Shown here: positions 1 to 6,336 of the stretch, piece by piece
Numbering within the stretch: position 1 is the stretch's first letter
How the letters are laid out: each line of letters starts with the position of its first letter
Source of the DNA: an uncultured Lachnospiraceae bacterium
GTDB taxonomy: Bacteria; Bacillota; Clostridia; Lachnospirales; Lachnospiraceae
Reading direction: 5' to 3'
Assembly: GCA_902782815.1 (NCBI GenBank)
Contig: CACZOS010000119.1
Location: 1-13,930, forward strand
Length of the DNA: 13,930 nucleotides
Notes under the pieces: generated by a model
What the model saw: the letters and a program-made list of their open reading frames with translations, nothing else
What the model was told of the DNA's origin: nothing
The model's database searches: none
Program-made: the position numbers and the translations under genes

Positions 1-69
1 CGATACTCTGGCAGCGATCAGGGAGATCTGAGCTTAGGAAAAAGAAAATTTAAGCTGTATAAAGATTAA
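1..69 (+). CDS. Possible 3' end of an unidentified gene, cut by the window edge
   Basis: Reading from base 1, 22 codons stay open and end in TAA at 67-69; the residues are mixed and end in a basic, lysine-rich stretch (GKRKFKLYKD). The other two + frames close earlier (TGA at 29-31, TAA at 49-51). The piece would converge on murC, with the hairpin at 78-167 between them, which is where a gene end is expected. It is too short to assign a family, and an open run of 22 codons can occur by chance, so this is only a suggestion. Confidence 0.3.
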   Translation, partial: RYSGSDQGDLSLGKRKFKLYKD

Positions 70-77
70 TTAGAAAA

Positions 78-167
78 ACCGGATGACGGATTTGCGGATG
101 GGTTACCCGAGAAAGTGTTCGTAAGCCACTTTCGAGGGAACCTGCCGCAAGGGTACCGTCATCCGGT
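78..167 (-). terminator. Long hairpin downstream of murC, probable Rho-independent terminator or structured RNA
   Basis: Bases 78-89 (ACCGGATGACGG) are perfectly complementary to 156-167. Inside lie further paired segments: 92-97 with 145-150, 101-104 with 139-142, 106-108 with 136-138 and 111-117 with 127-133, leaving a 9-base loop at 118-126. Read on the - strand, the closing arm runs directly into five T (TTTTTCTAATT), which fits termination of murC transcripts starting 22 bases beyond its stop. The structure is much larger than a usual terminator stem. In the + reading it has a tandem G-A/A-G mismatch, typical of structured RNA. It may also end the + strand gene on its left. Confidence 0.55.
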
Positions 168-189
168 GCTGCTTTATTATTTGCCTTTT

Positions 190-1569
190 TTATCTCTTCA
201 GCAACTCTTCCCCGATTTCATACACATCCCCCGCTCCCATGGTGATCAGAAGATCATGTCCTTTAAGCCTGGTGAGGAGGAAATCCTCGATCTCCCCGAA
301 GCTGCGGAGATAATAGACATCCCTTCCGGCTTCTTTCATGAGCTTAGCCAGATCTGCCGAAGACACCAGACCTGTGTCCGGTTCCCTGGCAGCATAGATA
401 TCCGCGAGTACCACATGGTCAGCGGCCGATAGGGCACAGGAGAAATCATTCAGAAAGGCAGCGGTCCTGGTATAGGTATGGGGCTGAAAAACAACCCAAA
501 GCTCATCGTGGGGATAGTTTTTAGCCGCCTTAAGAGTGGCTTCGATCTCCGTCGGGTGATGGGCATAGTCATCGATCACGGTGACATCGCCGATGGAGCC
601 CTTATACTCAAACCGGCGTTTTGTTCCGCCGTAGGAAACAAGACCCCGCCGGATATCCTCCATGGAAAGGCCCATAGCCCTGGCGCAGGCAATGGCGGAA
701 AGGGAGTTCAGTACGTTGTGCATACCCTTCACCTGAAGGTTTATCTTCCCGGCCTCCTCCCCATTGATCAGCAGGGTGTAGGAAGCGTTCCCTTCCTCGT
801 CAAAGCTAATATCCTTCGCAGAATAATCATTCCCCTCCTCAAGTCCGAAGGTCACATATTTCCGGGGAAGGTCCTGAAGCAGGTCCCTGGTGTTGCCCAT
901 ATCACCGTTGAGGATGACCAGACCATCCGGAGCAGTCTGACAGGCAAATCTATGGAAAGAATGCTTGATATCTTCAATGTCCTTGAAGAAATCCATATGG
1001 TCTTCTTCCACATTCAGGATGATGGTGTAGAAGGGATAAAACTCAAGAAAGCTGTTGGTGTATTCACAGGCCTCCGCCAGGAAAATGTCGGAGTGGCCCA
1101 CCCGGATGTTGCCGTTGATCCGGTCCAGCATGCCGCCCACGCTGATGGTGGGATCGGTTTTTGCGTCCAGAAGGATGTTGGCGATCATGGAAGTTGTGGT
1201 GGTTTTTCCGTGAGTGCCTGCCACAGCGATGGAACAGAGGTAGTTGTCCATGATCTGACCCAGAAGAACGGCCCGGGACATCATGGGAATTCCTTTTTCC
1301 CTGGCTGCGGCAAATTCTTCGTTGTCCTCATGGATGGCGGCAGTGTAGACTACCAGATCGATATCGTCGGTGATGTTTTCCGCCTTCTGGCCGATGATTA
1401 TCCTGGCGCCGACGGAGGTCAGATGGTCGGTGATCTCCGAGGCCTTCATGTCCGATCCGGATATGGTAAAATGGCGGCTGAGCAGGACTTCAGCCAGGCC
1501 GCTCATACTGATGCCGCCGATTCCGATAAAATGGACATGGACAGGGTGGTCAAACTGAACTTTATACAT
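190..1569 (-). CDS. murC: UDP-N-acetylmuramate--L-alanine ligase (MurC)
   Basis: MurC is the cytoplasmic ATP-dependent ligase that adds L-alanine to UDP-MurNAc, the first amino acid of the peptidoglycan stem peptide. At 459 residues it has the family's normal length. The N-terminal Rossmann domain shows GIGGISMSGLAE at residues 16-27. The central ATP-binding loop is GTHGKTTTT with Lys122. Further Mur-ligase blocks are EACEYTNSFL, LNVEEDHMDF, RRFEYKG, DDYAHHPTEI and QPHTYTRT, in the usual order through the C-terminal domain. The ATG is preceded by AAGGAGA with 6 bases spacing on the - strand. The gene stands alone, divergent from glgC, with its own promoter at 1637-1665 and a probable terminator just beyond its stop. 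Identification is secure; nothing appears broken. Confidence 0.96.
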   Translation of the reverse strand: MYKVQFDHPVHVHFIGIGGISMSGLAEVLLSRHFTISGSDMKASEITDHLTSVGARIIIGQKAENITDDIDLVVYTAAIHEDNEEFAAAREKGIPMMSRAVLLGQIMDNYLCSIAVAGTHGKTTTTSMIANILLDAKTDPTISVGGMLDRINGNIRVGHSDIFLAEACEYTNSFLEFYPFYTIILNVEEDHMDFFKDIEDIKHSFHRFACQTAPDGLVILNGDMGNTRDLLQDLPRKYVTFGLEEGNDYSAKDISFDEEGNASYTLLINGEEAGKINLQVKGMHNVLNSLSAIACARAMGLSMEDIRRGLVSYGGTKRRFEYKGSIGDVTVIDDYAHHPTEIEATLKAAKNYPHDELWVVFQPHTYTRTAAFLNDFSCALSAADHVVLADIYAAREPDTGLVSSADLAKLMKEAGRDVYYLRSFGEIEDFLLTRLKGHDLLITMGAGDVYEIGEELLKR

Positions 1570-1636
1570 GATGAATCTCCTTTATCTCTGTTTTTAAAAC
1601 GGGAGAGGGCGGCATTTGCCCCGGACCCGTCCATAT

Positions 1637-1665
1637 AGTATAACTCACCGATATGACAGATTCAA
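1637..1665 (-). promoter_or_regulatory. Probable sigma-A promoter of murC
   Basis: On the - strand, TTGAAT (1660-1665) and TATACT (1637-1642) are separated by 17 bases. This predicts a start near 1630 and a leader of about 60 bases before the murC ATG. Four of six bases at -35 and five of six at -10 match the consensus. Confidence 0.55.
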
Positions 1666-1779
1666 GTACACAAATTTTACATAAGTTTTAAATAAAATAA
1701 AGAGAACAGTGTGGTGTAATTTTTCATCAATTATGGATAAAAAAATTATGAATAAGTTCATTTTTTTGTGCGTAACTAC

Positions 1780-1808
1780 TTTAAATTTTACACTGTTGAT
1801 GATATAAT
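1780..1808 (+). promoter_or_regulatory. Probable sigma-A promoter of glgC-glgD
   Basis: A perfect TATAAT lies at 1803-1808, with TTTAAA (1780-1785) 17 bases upstream. The predicted start is near 1815, giving a short leader of about 24 bases with an AAGGGGTG ribosome binding site 7 bases before the glgC ATG. The spacer contains ACACTGTT (1790-1797), which is the inverse of AACAGTGT at 1705-1712. Confidence 0.6.
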
Positions 1809-1838
1809 ATTGACTATATGACAAAGGGGTGATTCTTT

Positions 1839-3101
1839 ATGATAAAGAAAGAAATGATAGCTATGTTGTTAGCAGGTGGACAGGGCAGCCGGCTCGGCGT
1901 CTTGACATCCAGATTAGCCAAACCTGCTGTATCATTTGGCGGAAAGTACAAGATCATCGACTTCCCGCTCAGCAACTGTATTAATTCCGGCATTGATACT
2001 GTAGGTGTCCTTACCCAGTATCGCCCGCTCCGCCTGAACCAGCATATCGGTATCGGTATCCCCTGGGATCTTGACCGGAACATCGGCGGTGTCACTGTTC
2101 TTCCTCCCTATGAGAAGAGTGAGAATACGGACTGGTATACAGGAACAGCCAATGCCATCTTCCAGAACCTTGAGTTTATGGAGTATTATCATCCGAAGTA
2201 TGTTGCTATTCTCGGCGGAGACCACATCTATAAGATGGATTATGAGCTGATGCTGGATTTCCACAAGAAGAATAACGCCAAGATCACACTGGCAACCTAT
2301 GAGGTTCCCTGGGATGAGGCCAGCCGTTTCGGTCTGGTGATCACGGATGAGAATAATCAGGTGCAGGAATTTGAGGAGAAACCTCCCGTTCCCAGGAGCA
2401 ATAAGGCTTCCATGGGTATCTATATCTTTGATTATGATATCTTAAAAGATGCCCTGATCGCTCTCCAGGATCAGCCGGGCTGTGACTTCGGTATGCACAT
2501 CATTCCTTATTGCCACCAGAGGGGAGATAAGATCATGGCCTACAATTACCAGGGTTACTGGAAAGACGTAGGTACTCTGTCTTCCTACTGGGAAGCCAAC
2601 ATGGAACTGATCGACATCATTCCCGAATTCAATCTCTACGAAGAATTCTGGAGGATTTACACCAAGAGCGATGTTCTTCCGCCCCAGTACTTCTCCGCCA
2701 ACTCCAAGGTATCCGGCTGTATCGTCAGCGAGGGCACCGAGGTTTACGGCGAGATCTACAATTCTGTGATCGGAGCCGATGTTACCGTCGAGGAAGGCGC
2801 AGTGGTGAGGAACTCCATCGTTATGCAGGGTTCCACGGTTAAAGCAGGCGCGAAGATCGAGAAATCAATCATTGCAGAGAATGTTGTGATCGGTGAAAAT
2901 ACAGAACTCGGTGTGTTTGAGGAAGCACCGAATAAGTTTAACGGCAAGGTATATGCCGGCGGACTGGTCACTGTTGGTGAAGGATCTGTTATTCCTGCAA
3001 ACGTTAAGATTGGTAAAAACGTTGCGATCGTTGGCATCACCACCCCCGAGGATTATCCGGACGGGAAGCTTGCCAGCGGTGAATCGATTATCAGACAGTA
3101 G
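1839..3101 (+). CDS. glgC: Glucose-1-phosphate adenylyltransferase, catalytic subunit (GlgC)
   Basis: GlgC makes ADP-glucose from ATP and glucose-1-phosphate, the committed step of bacterial glycogen synthesis, in the cytoplasm. The 420 residues cover the usual two parts: an N-terminal nucleotidyltransferase domain (about 1-260) and a C-terminal left-handed beta-helix with hexapeptide-like repeats (about 280-400). The nucleotide loop is intact: GGQGSR at 13-18 followed by LAKPA at 26-30. The catalytic [10 protein letters not shown] block is at 126-135 (Asp128) and the sugar-phosphate-binding FEEKP at 178-182 (Lys181). The ATG has an AAGGGGTG ribosome binding site 7 bases upstream. glgD follows after 18 bases, so the two are almost certainly co-transcribed. 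In Firmicutes the two proteins are known to act together as a hetero-oligomer. Confidence 0.95.
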   Translation: MIKKEMIAMLLAGGQGSRLGVLTSRLAKPAVSFGGKYKIIDFPLSNCINSGIDTVGVLTQYRPLRLNQHIGIGIPWDLDRNIGGVTVLPPYEKSENTDWYTGTANAIFQNLEFMEYYHPKYVAILGGDHIYKMDYELMLDFHKKNNAKITLATYEVPWDEASRFGLVITDENNQVQEFEEKPPVPRSNKASMGIYIFDYDILKDALIALQDQPGCDFGMHIIPYCHQRGDKIMAYNYQGYWKDVGTLSSYWEANMELIDIIPEFNLYEEFWRIYTKSDVLPPQYFSANSKVSGCIVSEGTEVYGEIYNSVIGADVTVEEGAVVRNSIVMQGSTVKAGAKIEKSIIAENVVIGENTELGVFEEAPNKFNGKVYAGGLVTVGEGSVIPANVKIGKNVAIVGITTPEDYPDGKLASGESIIRQ

Positions 3102-3119
3102 AAGGCAGGTGACGGATAG

Positions 3120-4244
3120 ATGAAAGCAATAGGTATTATTTTAGCAGGTGGTAATAACAAGAGAATAGGAAGATTATCCGACAAAAGGGCGATCTCCGCA
3201 CTGCCCATCGCAGGCAGTTACCGTGCCATCGACTTTGCACTCAGCAACATGACCAACTCCAAGATTTCCAGAGTGGCCGTTCTTCCCCAGTTTAATGCCC
3301 GTTCCTTAAATGAGCATTTAAGCTCCAGCAAATGGTGGGATTTCGGTCGTAAGCAGGGAGGACTCTACGTCTTTACCCCCACTCAGACCAAGGACAATAA
3401 TTACTGGTATCAGGGAACCGCAGATGCCCTTTATCAGAATATTGATTTTATCAAGAAGAGCCACGAGCCGTATGTGATTATCGCTGCCGGTGACGGTGTC
3501 TATAAGCTGGATTACAATGATGTTCTCCAGAAACATATCGAGAAAAATGCGGACATTACCGTTGTCTACACCTCCATGAAGGATACGGATGACGATCTCA
3601 CCCGTTTCGGCGTGCTTAAGCTGGACGAGGATGAGAGAATCGTGGAATTCGAGGAGAAACCTCTTGTGGCTGAGACCAACGACATCTCCATCGGTGTCTA
3701 TGTGATCCGACGGAGACATCTCATCGAGATCCTTGAACGCTGTGCAAAGGAAGACCGTTACGACTTTGTAAAAGACGTGCTGGTTCGTTATAAAGGTGTA
3801 CGCAAGATCTACGGTTACAAGATGGATTCCTACTGGAGAAATATCTCCACCATAGAATCCTACTATAAGACCAATATGGATTTCCTCAGGAAGGATATCC
3901 GGGATTACTTCTTCAAACAGTATCCGGATGTATATTCCAAGGTGGACGATCTTCCTCCGGCAAAATATAATGCCGGTTCCGACATCAAGAACTCCATCAT
4001 CTCTTCCGGATGCATCATCAACGGAAAGATTGAGAATTCCGTGCTCTTTAAGGATGTTTATATCGGGAATAACTGTACCATCAAGAATTCCATCATCCTG
4101 AACAATGTCTATATCGGTGATGATTCCTACATCGAGAACTGTATTGTGGAGAGCCGGGATACCCTTCGTCCGGGTACCAATTATGTGGGAACCGAAGATG
4201 AGATCAAGATCGTTGTGGAGAAGAATGTAAGATACATTCTGTAG
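3120..4244 (+). CDS. glgD: GlgD, regulatory or non-catalytic partner of ADP-glucose pyrophosphorylase
   Basis: This 374-residue paralogue of GlgC has the same layout, a nucleotidyltransferase domain followed by a C-terminal beta-helix with repeated IxN-type hexapeptides (about 285-345). The active site is altered: the GGxGxR loop reads GGNNKR (10-15), the following LAKP block reads SDKRAISALP, and GDHIYKMDY is replaced by GDGVYKLDY (124-132, His lost). FEEKP is retained. This matches the GlgD family, which in Firmicutes has little or no activity alone and modulates GlgC; that role here is inference from the family. The ATG at 3120 is preceded by a modest AGGTGA some distance upstream, consistent with translation following glgC. 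A strong terminator at 4318-4349 closes the operon. No glycogen synthase or branching enzyme gene is in the window. Confidence 0.92.
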   Translation: MKAIGIILAGGNNKRIGRLSDKRAISALPIAGSYRAIDFALSNMTNSKISRVAVLPQFNARSLNEHLSSSKWWDFGRKQGGLYVFTPTQTKDNNYWYQGTADALYQNIDFIKKSHEPYVIIAAGDGVYKLDYNDVLQKHIEKNADITVVYTSMKDTDDDLTRFGVLKLDEDERIVEFEEKPLVAETNDISIGVYVIRRRHLIEILERCAKEDRYDFVKDVLVRYKGVRKIYGYKMDSYWRNISTIESYYKTNMDFLRKDIRDYFFKQYPDVYSKVDDLPPAKYNAGSDIKNSIISSGCIINGKIENSVLFKDVYIGNNCTIKNSIILNNVYIGDDSYIENCIVESRDTLRPGTNYVGTEDEIKIVVEKNVRYIL

Positions 4245-4317
4245 TGACGCATATTCCGCGGATTGAACCGGGAGATATTTTCCGGGCTGCATAAAACGTG
4301 ATTTTTAAAAGATGAGT

Positions 4318-4349
4318 GGGCTGCCGCTTTTTGCGGCGGCCCGTTTTTT
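4318..4349 (+). terminator. Rho-independent terminator of glgC-glgD
   Basis: A 10-pair GC-rich stem (4318-4327 with 4333-4342, one G-T wobble) with a five-T loop is followed by GTTTTTT. It begins 73 bases after the glgD stop. This is a textbook strong terminator. Confidence 0.9.
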
Positions 4350-4357
4350 CATCCTAT

Positions 4358-4386
4358 TTGCATAGATTATCCGGATATGCTATACT
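4358..4386 (+). promoter_or_regulatory. Probable extended -10 promoter of the glycerophosphotransferase gene
   Basis: TATACT at 4381-4386 is preceded by TGC, giving an extended -10, with a partial -35 TTGCAT (4358-4363) 17 bases away. It lies just after the glgD terminator, so the next gene probably has its own transcript starting near 4393. Confidence 0.5.
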
Positions 4387-4428
4387 TAGTGCCGTAGTTT
4401 CAGAAAAGACCAGAGGATGGAAAGTACC

Positions 4429-5547
4429 ATGAATACCAACAAGATATTTGCCCGGGTTTTTCGGCTCTTTCGCCGTTTCAAACCAAAGAAGAACAGGGTG
4501 ACCCTCATCGAAAAACTGGATACCGGCGGGACGGGAAGTCTTTTCGCCCTGCGCAGGGAATGTGAGAGGCAGAGACTGGATTATGAATTTCATGTGATCA
4601 GGCAGAAGGACTATGAACTGAGCCTTTCAAACCTGCCCGGACTGATCCGTCTTTTCACGGTAAAAACCTATTATCTGGCTACCTCATCCTTTGTTTTTCT
4701 CAACGATAATTTCATGCCTATGGCCTATATGGATTTCGACCCCTCGGTGGTCATCGTCCAGCTTTGGCACGGCATGGGCTCTTATAAAAAATTTGCCGGC
4801 TCCTTTGAGAAGGATCCGGCCATGCTTGACCTGATCAGGGCGGTTAACCGTCAGGTCACCTGCATCCTGGCCAGCTCGGAGAATATCCGGGATAATTACG
4901 CCGAGGCGTTCTGCGTGCCAAGGGATAGAGTCCAGGCGCTGGGCTGTCCCCAGGCGGATTTTTATTTCAGGAAACATGATACGGACAGGTGGAGAGAAGT
5001 CATTTGCAGGAAGTACCCTGCCATGAAGGGGAAAAAATGGATCCTCTATGCCCCGACTTTCCGCGAGGATGAGGCCAGGGACAGGGATCTGCTGACCCAT
5101 TTTGATTTCAGCGCGTTTCTCCGGGAACTGGGGGAGGAATATTGCCTGATGGTTCGTCTGCATCCTCAGATCCATGGAGATGAGGTGCCCGACGGGGTCA
5201 TTGATATGACGGGATTCCCCAACATCCGCAAGCTTTTGTGTATGACGGATATCCTGATCACCGATTATTCATCCATCACCGTGGAGTACGCCTTGTTAAA
5301 CCGTCCCATCCTTCTCTATGCTTTTGATCAGGACTGGTATATCCGCAGGGACCGCGGCTTTTATTTCGACTTTGAACAGACTGCCCCCGGCCCTGTCTTA
5401 AAGACCACAGAAGACCTGATCCGGACCATAAAGGAAGAAAACTGGGATCTGGCCAAAGTGGAAGCCTTTGCCCGCCTCCACAATGATTTCTTTGATGACC
5501 GGTCAGCAGAAAGGATCGTGAACCATTTTTTGCGGCCGACAGAGTAA
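4429..5547 (+). CDS. CDP-glycerol glycerophosphotransferase family protein (TagB/TagF-like)
   Basis: The protein (372 residues) belongs to the family that transfers glycerol- or ribitol-phosphate from CDP-alditols to build teichoic acids or related surface polymers at the inner face of the membrane. Visible family signatures are LWHGMGSYKKFAG (His114), YAPTFRED, a VRLHPQ block, ILITDYSSITVEYALLNRPILLYAFD (Asp279 to Ser282) and the closing RGFYFDFE. There is no signal peptide; the basic N-terminus could help membrane contact. ATG 4429 was chosen because a GGA-containing site lies 7 bases upstream; an in-frame ATG at 4417 would add four residues but has AGAGG directly against it. The gene is alone between two terminators, with no other teichoic-acid gene in the window. 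Acceptor and substrate (glycerol, ribitol or other) cannot be told from sequence. Confidence 0.85.
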   Translation: MNTNKIFARVFRLFRRFKPKKNRVTLIEKLDTGGTGSLFALRRECERQRLDYEFHVIRQKDYELSLSNLPGLIRLFTVKTYYLATSSFVFLNDNFMPMAYMDFDPSVVIVQLWHGMGSYKKFAGSFEKDPAMLDLIRAVNRQVTCILASSENIRDNYAEAFCVPRDRVQALGCPQADFYFRKHDTDRWREVICRKYPAMKGKKWILYAPTFREDEARDRDLLTHFDFSAFLRELGEEYCLMVRLHPQIHGDEVPDGVIDMTGFPNIRKLLCMTDILITDYSSITVEYALLNRPILLYAFDQDWYIRRDRGFYFDFEQTAPGPVLKTTEDLIRTIKEENWDLAKVEAFARLHNDFFDDRSAERIVNHFLRPTE

Positions 5548-5552
5548 AAATG

Positions 5553-5584
5553 ACTCTCTCACCCTCAGGGGTTGAGGGAGTTTT
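5553..5584 (+). terminator. Probable terminator of the glycerophosphotransferase gene
   Basis: Bases 5553-5564 pair with 5570-5581 (one C-T mismatch and one G-T wobble), enclose a five-base loop, and are followed by TTTTGCTT. The T-run is short, so some read-through into pth is possible. A TTG inside the stem (5572) opens the longest pth reading frame but is not a believable start. Confidence 0.6.
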
Positions 5585-5595
5585 GCTTGACAGAG

Positions 5596-5610
5596 AAAGG
5601 AGAAGGGATG
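5596..5610 (+). promoter_or_regulatory. Upstream ribosome binding site and alternative in-frame start of pth
   Basis: AAAGGAG (5596-5602) sits 5 bases before ATG 5608, which reads in frame through 23 codons (starting MIIERIRGFFAG) into the conserved Pth start at 5677. The second start has an equally good AGAGGAG (5664-5670, spacing 6). An N-terminally extended form or overlapping dual starts are possible. A perfect TTGACA at 5587-5592 is also present, but only a weak -10-like GATCAT is found at 17 bases. Confidence 0.45.
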
Positions 5611-5676
5611 ATCATTGAGCGAATCCGCGGTTTTTTTGCCGGAACCGCAGGAAAGAGAGCAGAAGAGGAGAAAATC

Positions 5677-6336
5677 ATGAAGATTATCGTAGGTCTGGGC
5701 AACCCTACAAATCAGTATAAGGGAACCAGGCACAACATCGGCTATATGGCTTTGGATAAGATCGCCAGGGCCAACGGAATCACCCTTAATCAGCATAAGC
5801 ACAAAGCACTCACCGGAAACGGATTTGTGGGTGGTCAGCGGGTCATGCTGATGAAACCTCTTACTTTTATGAATCTAAGCGGGGAGAGTGTCCGGGCCGC
5901 TGCGGATTTTTATAAGATCGATCCTGAAGATATCCTGATCATCTATGATGACATCAGCCTGGAACCGGGTAAGCTCCGTATCCGCAAGAAAGGAAGTGCC
6001 GGGGGCCACAACGGGATCAAGAGCATAATCCGCCATATGGGAGGCGATAATTTTCCCAGGATCCGGGTCGGGATCGGCGGGGAGAGACACCCTGATATGG
6101 ACCTGGCCGACTATGTGTTAAGCCGTTTTGAGCCGGAGGAAGCCGAGGTGATCGATCTGGCGCTGGACAAAGCGGCAAAAGCTGCGGAACTTATCGTTCA
6201 GGACGATATTGATGCCGCCATGAACCTTTATAATACTCCAAGGAAAAAGAAGACGAAGAAGCAGAAGAATCCGGAAGAGGTGAAGGATGGAGGAAAAGAG
6301 CAGGAGAGCGTTGACCGAACCCCTGAATCGGTATGA
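5677..6336 (+). CDS. pth: Peptidyl-tRNA hydrolase (Pth)
   Basis: Pth releases tRNA from peptidyl-tRNAs that drop off ribosomes, an essential recycling step. The start at 5677 gives MKIIVGLGNP, the normal family N-terminus. The catalytic and binding residues are present: Asn9, His19 in TRHNIG, Asn66 in FMNLSG, Asp91 in YDDIS and Asn112 in GGHNG. The protein has 219 residues against about 190 for the family; the excess is a charged lysine- and glutamate-rich tail from about residue 188 (RKKKTKKQKNPEE). The last 50 bases of this tail overlap the start of mfd in another frame, so the tail may exist partly because mfd translation starts there. An in-frame upstream ATG with a strong ribosome binding site (5608) would add 23 residues. 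Function is secure; the exact start is not. Confidence 0.93.
   Translation: MKIIVGLGNPTNQYKGTRHNIGYMALDKIARANGITLNQHKHKALTGNGFVGGQRVMLMKPLTFMNLSGESVRAAADFYKIDPEDILIIYDDISLEPGKLRIRKKGSAGGHNGIKSIIRHMGGDNFPRIRVGIGGERHPDMDLADYVLSRFEPEEAEVIDLALDKAAKAAELIVQDDIDAAMNLYNTPRKKKTKKQKNPEEVKDGGKEQESVDRTPESV

Noticed and set aside
98..167. Cobalamin, cyclic-di-GMP or T-box element in the hairpin region, prompted by GGGTTACC, GCCACT and GGTACCG
   Set aside because: Only short matches, in the wrong order, and without the conserved cores of these RNAs; the region instead folds as one long imperfect hairpin.
478..1638. 386-codon open frame on the + strand opposite murC
   Set aside because: It mirrors the murC coding frame, has no recognisable domain and no ribosome binding site fitting its start.
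3318..4292. 324-codon open frame on the - strand opposite glgD
   Set aside because: Shadow of a well-identified gene; composition is biased by the opposite-strand codons and no family is recognisable.
5572..5607. TTG start for pth at 5572
   Set aside because: The TTG sits inside the terminator stem and has no ribosome binding site; 5608 and 5677 are far better.
5587..5615. Promoter for pth based on a perfect TTGACA
   Set aside because: The best -10 at proper spacing is GATCAT, only three of six consensus bases; too weak to call.
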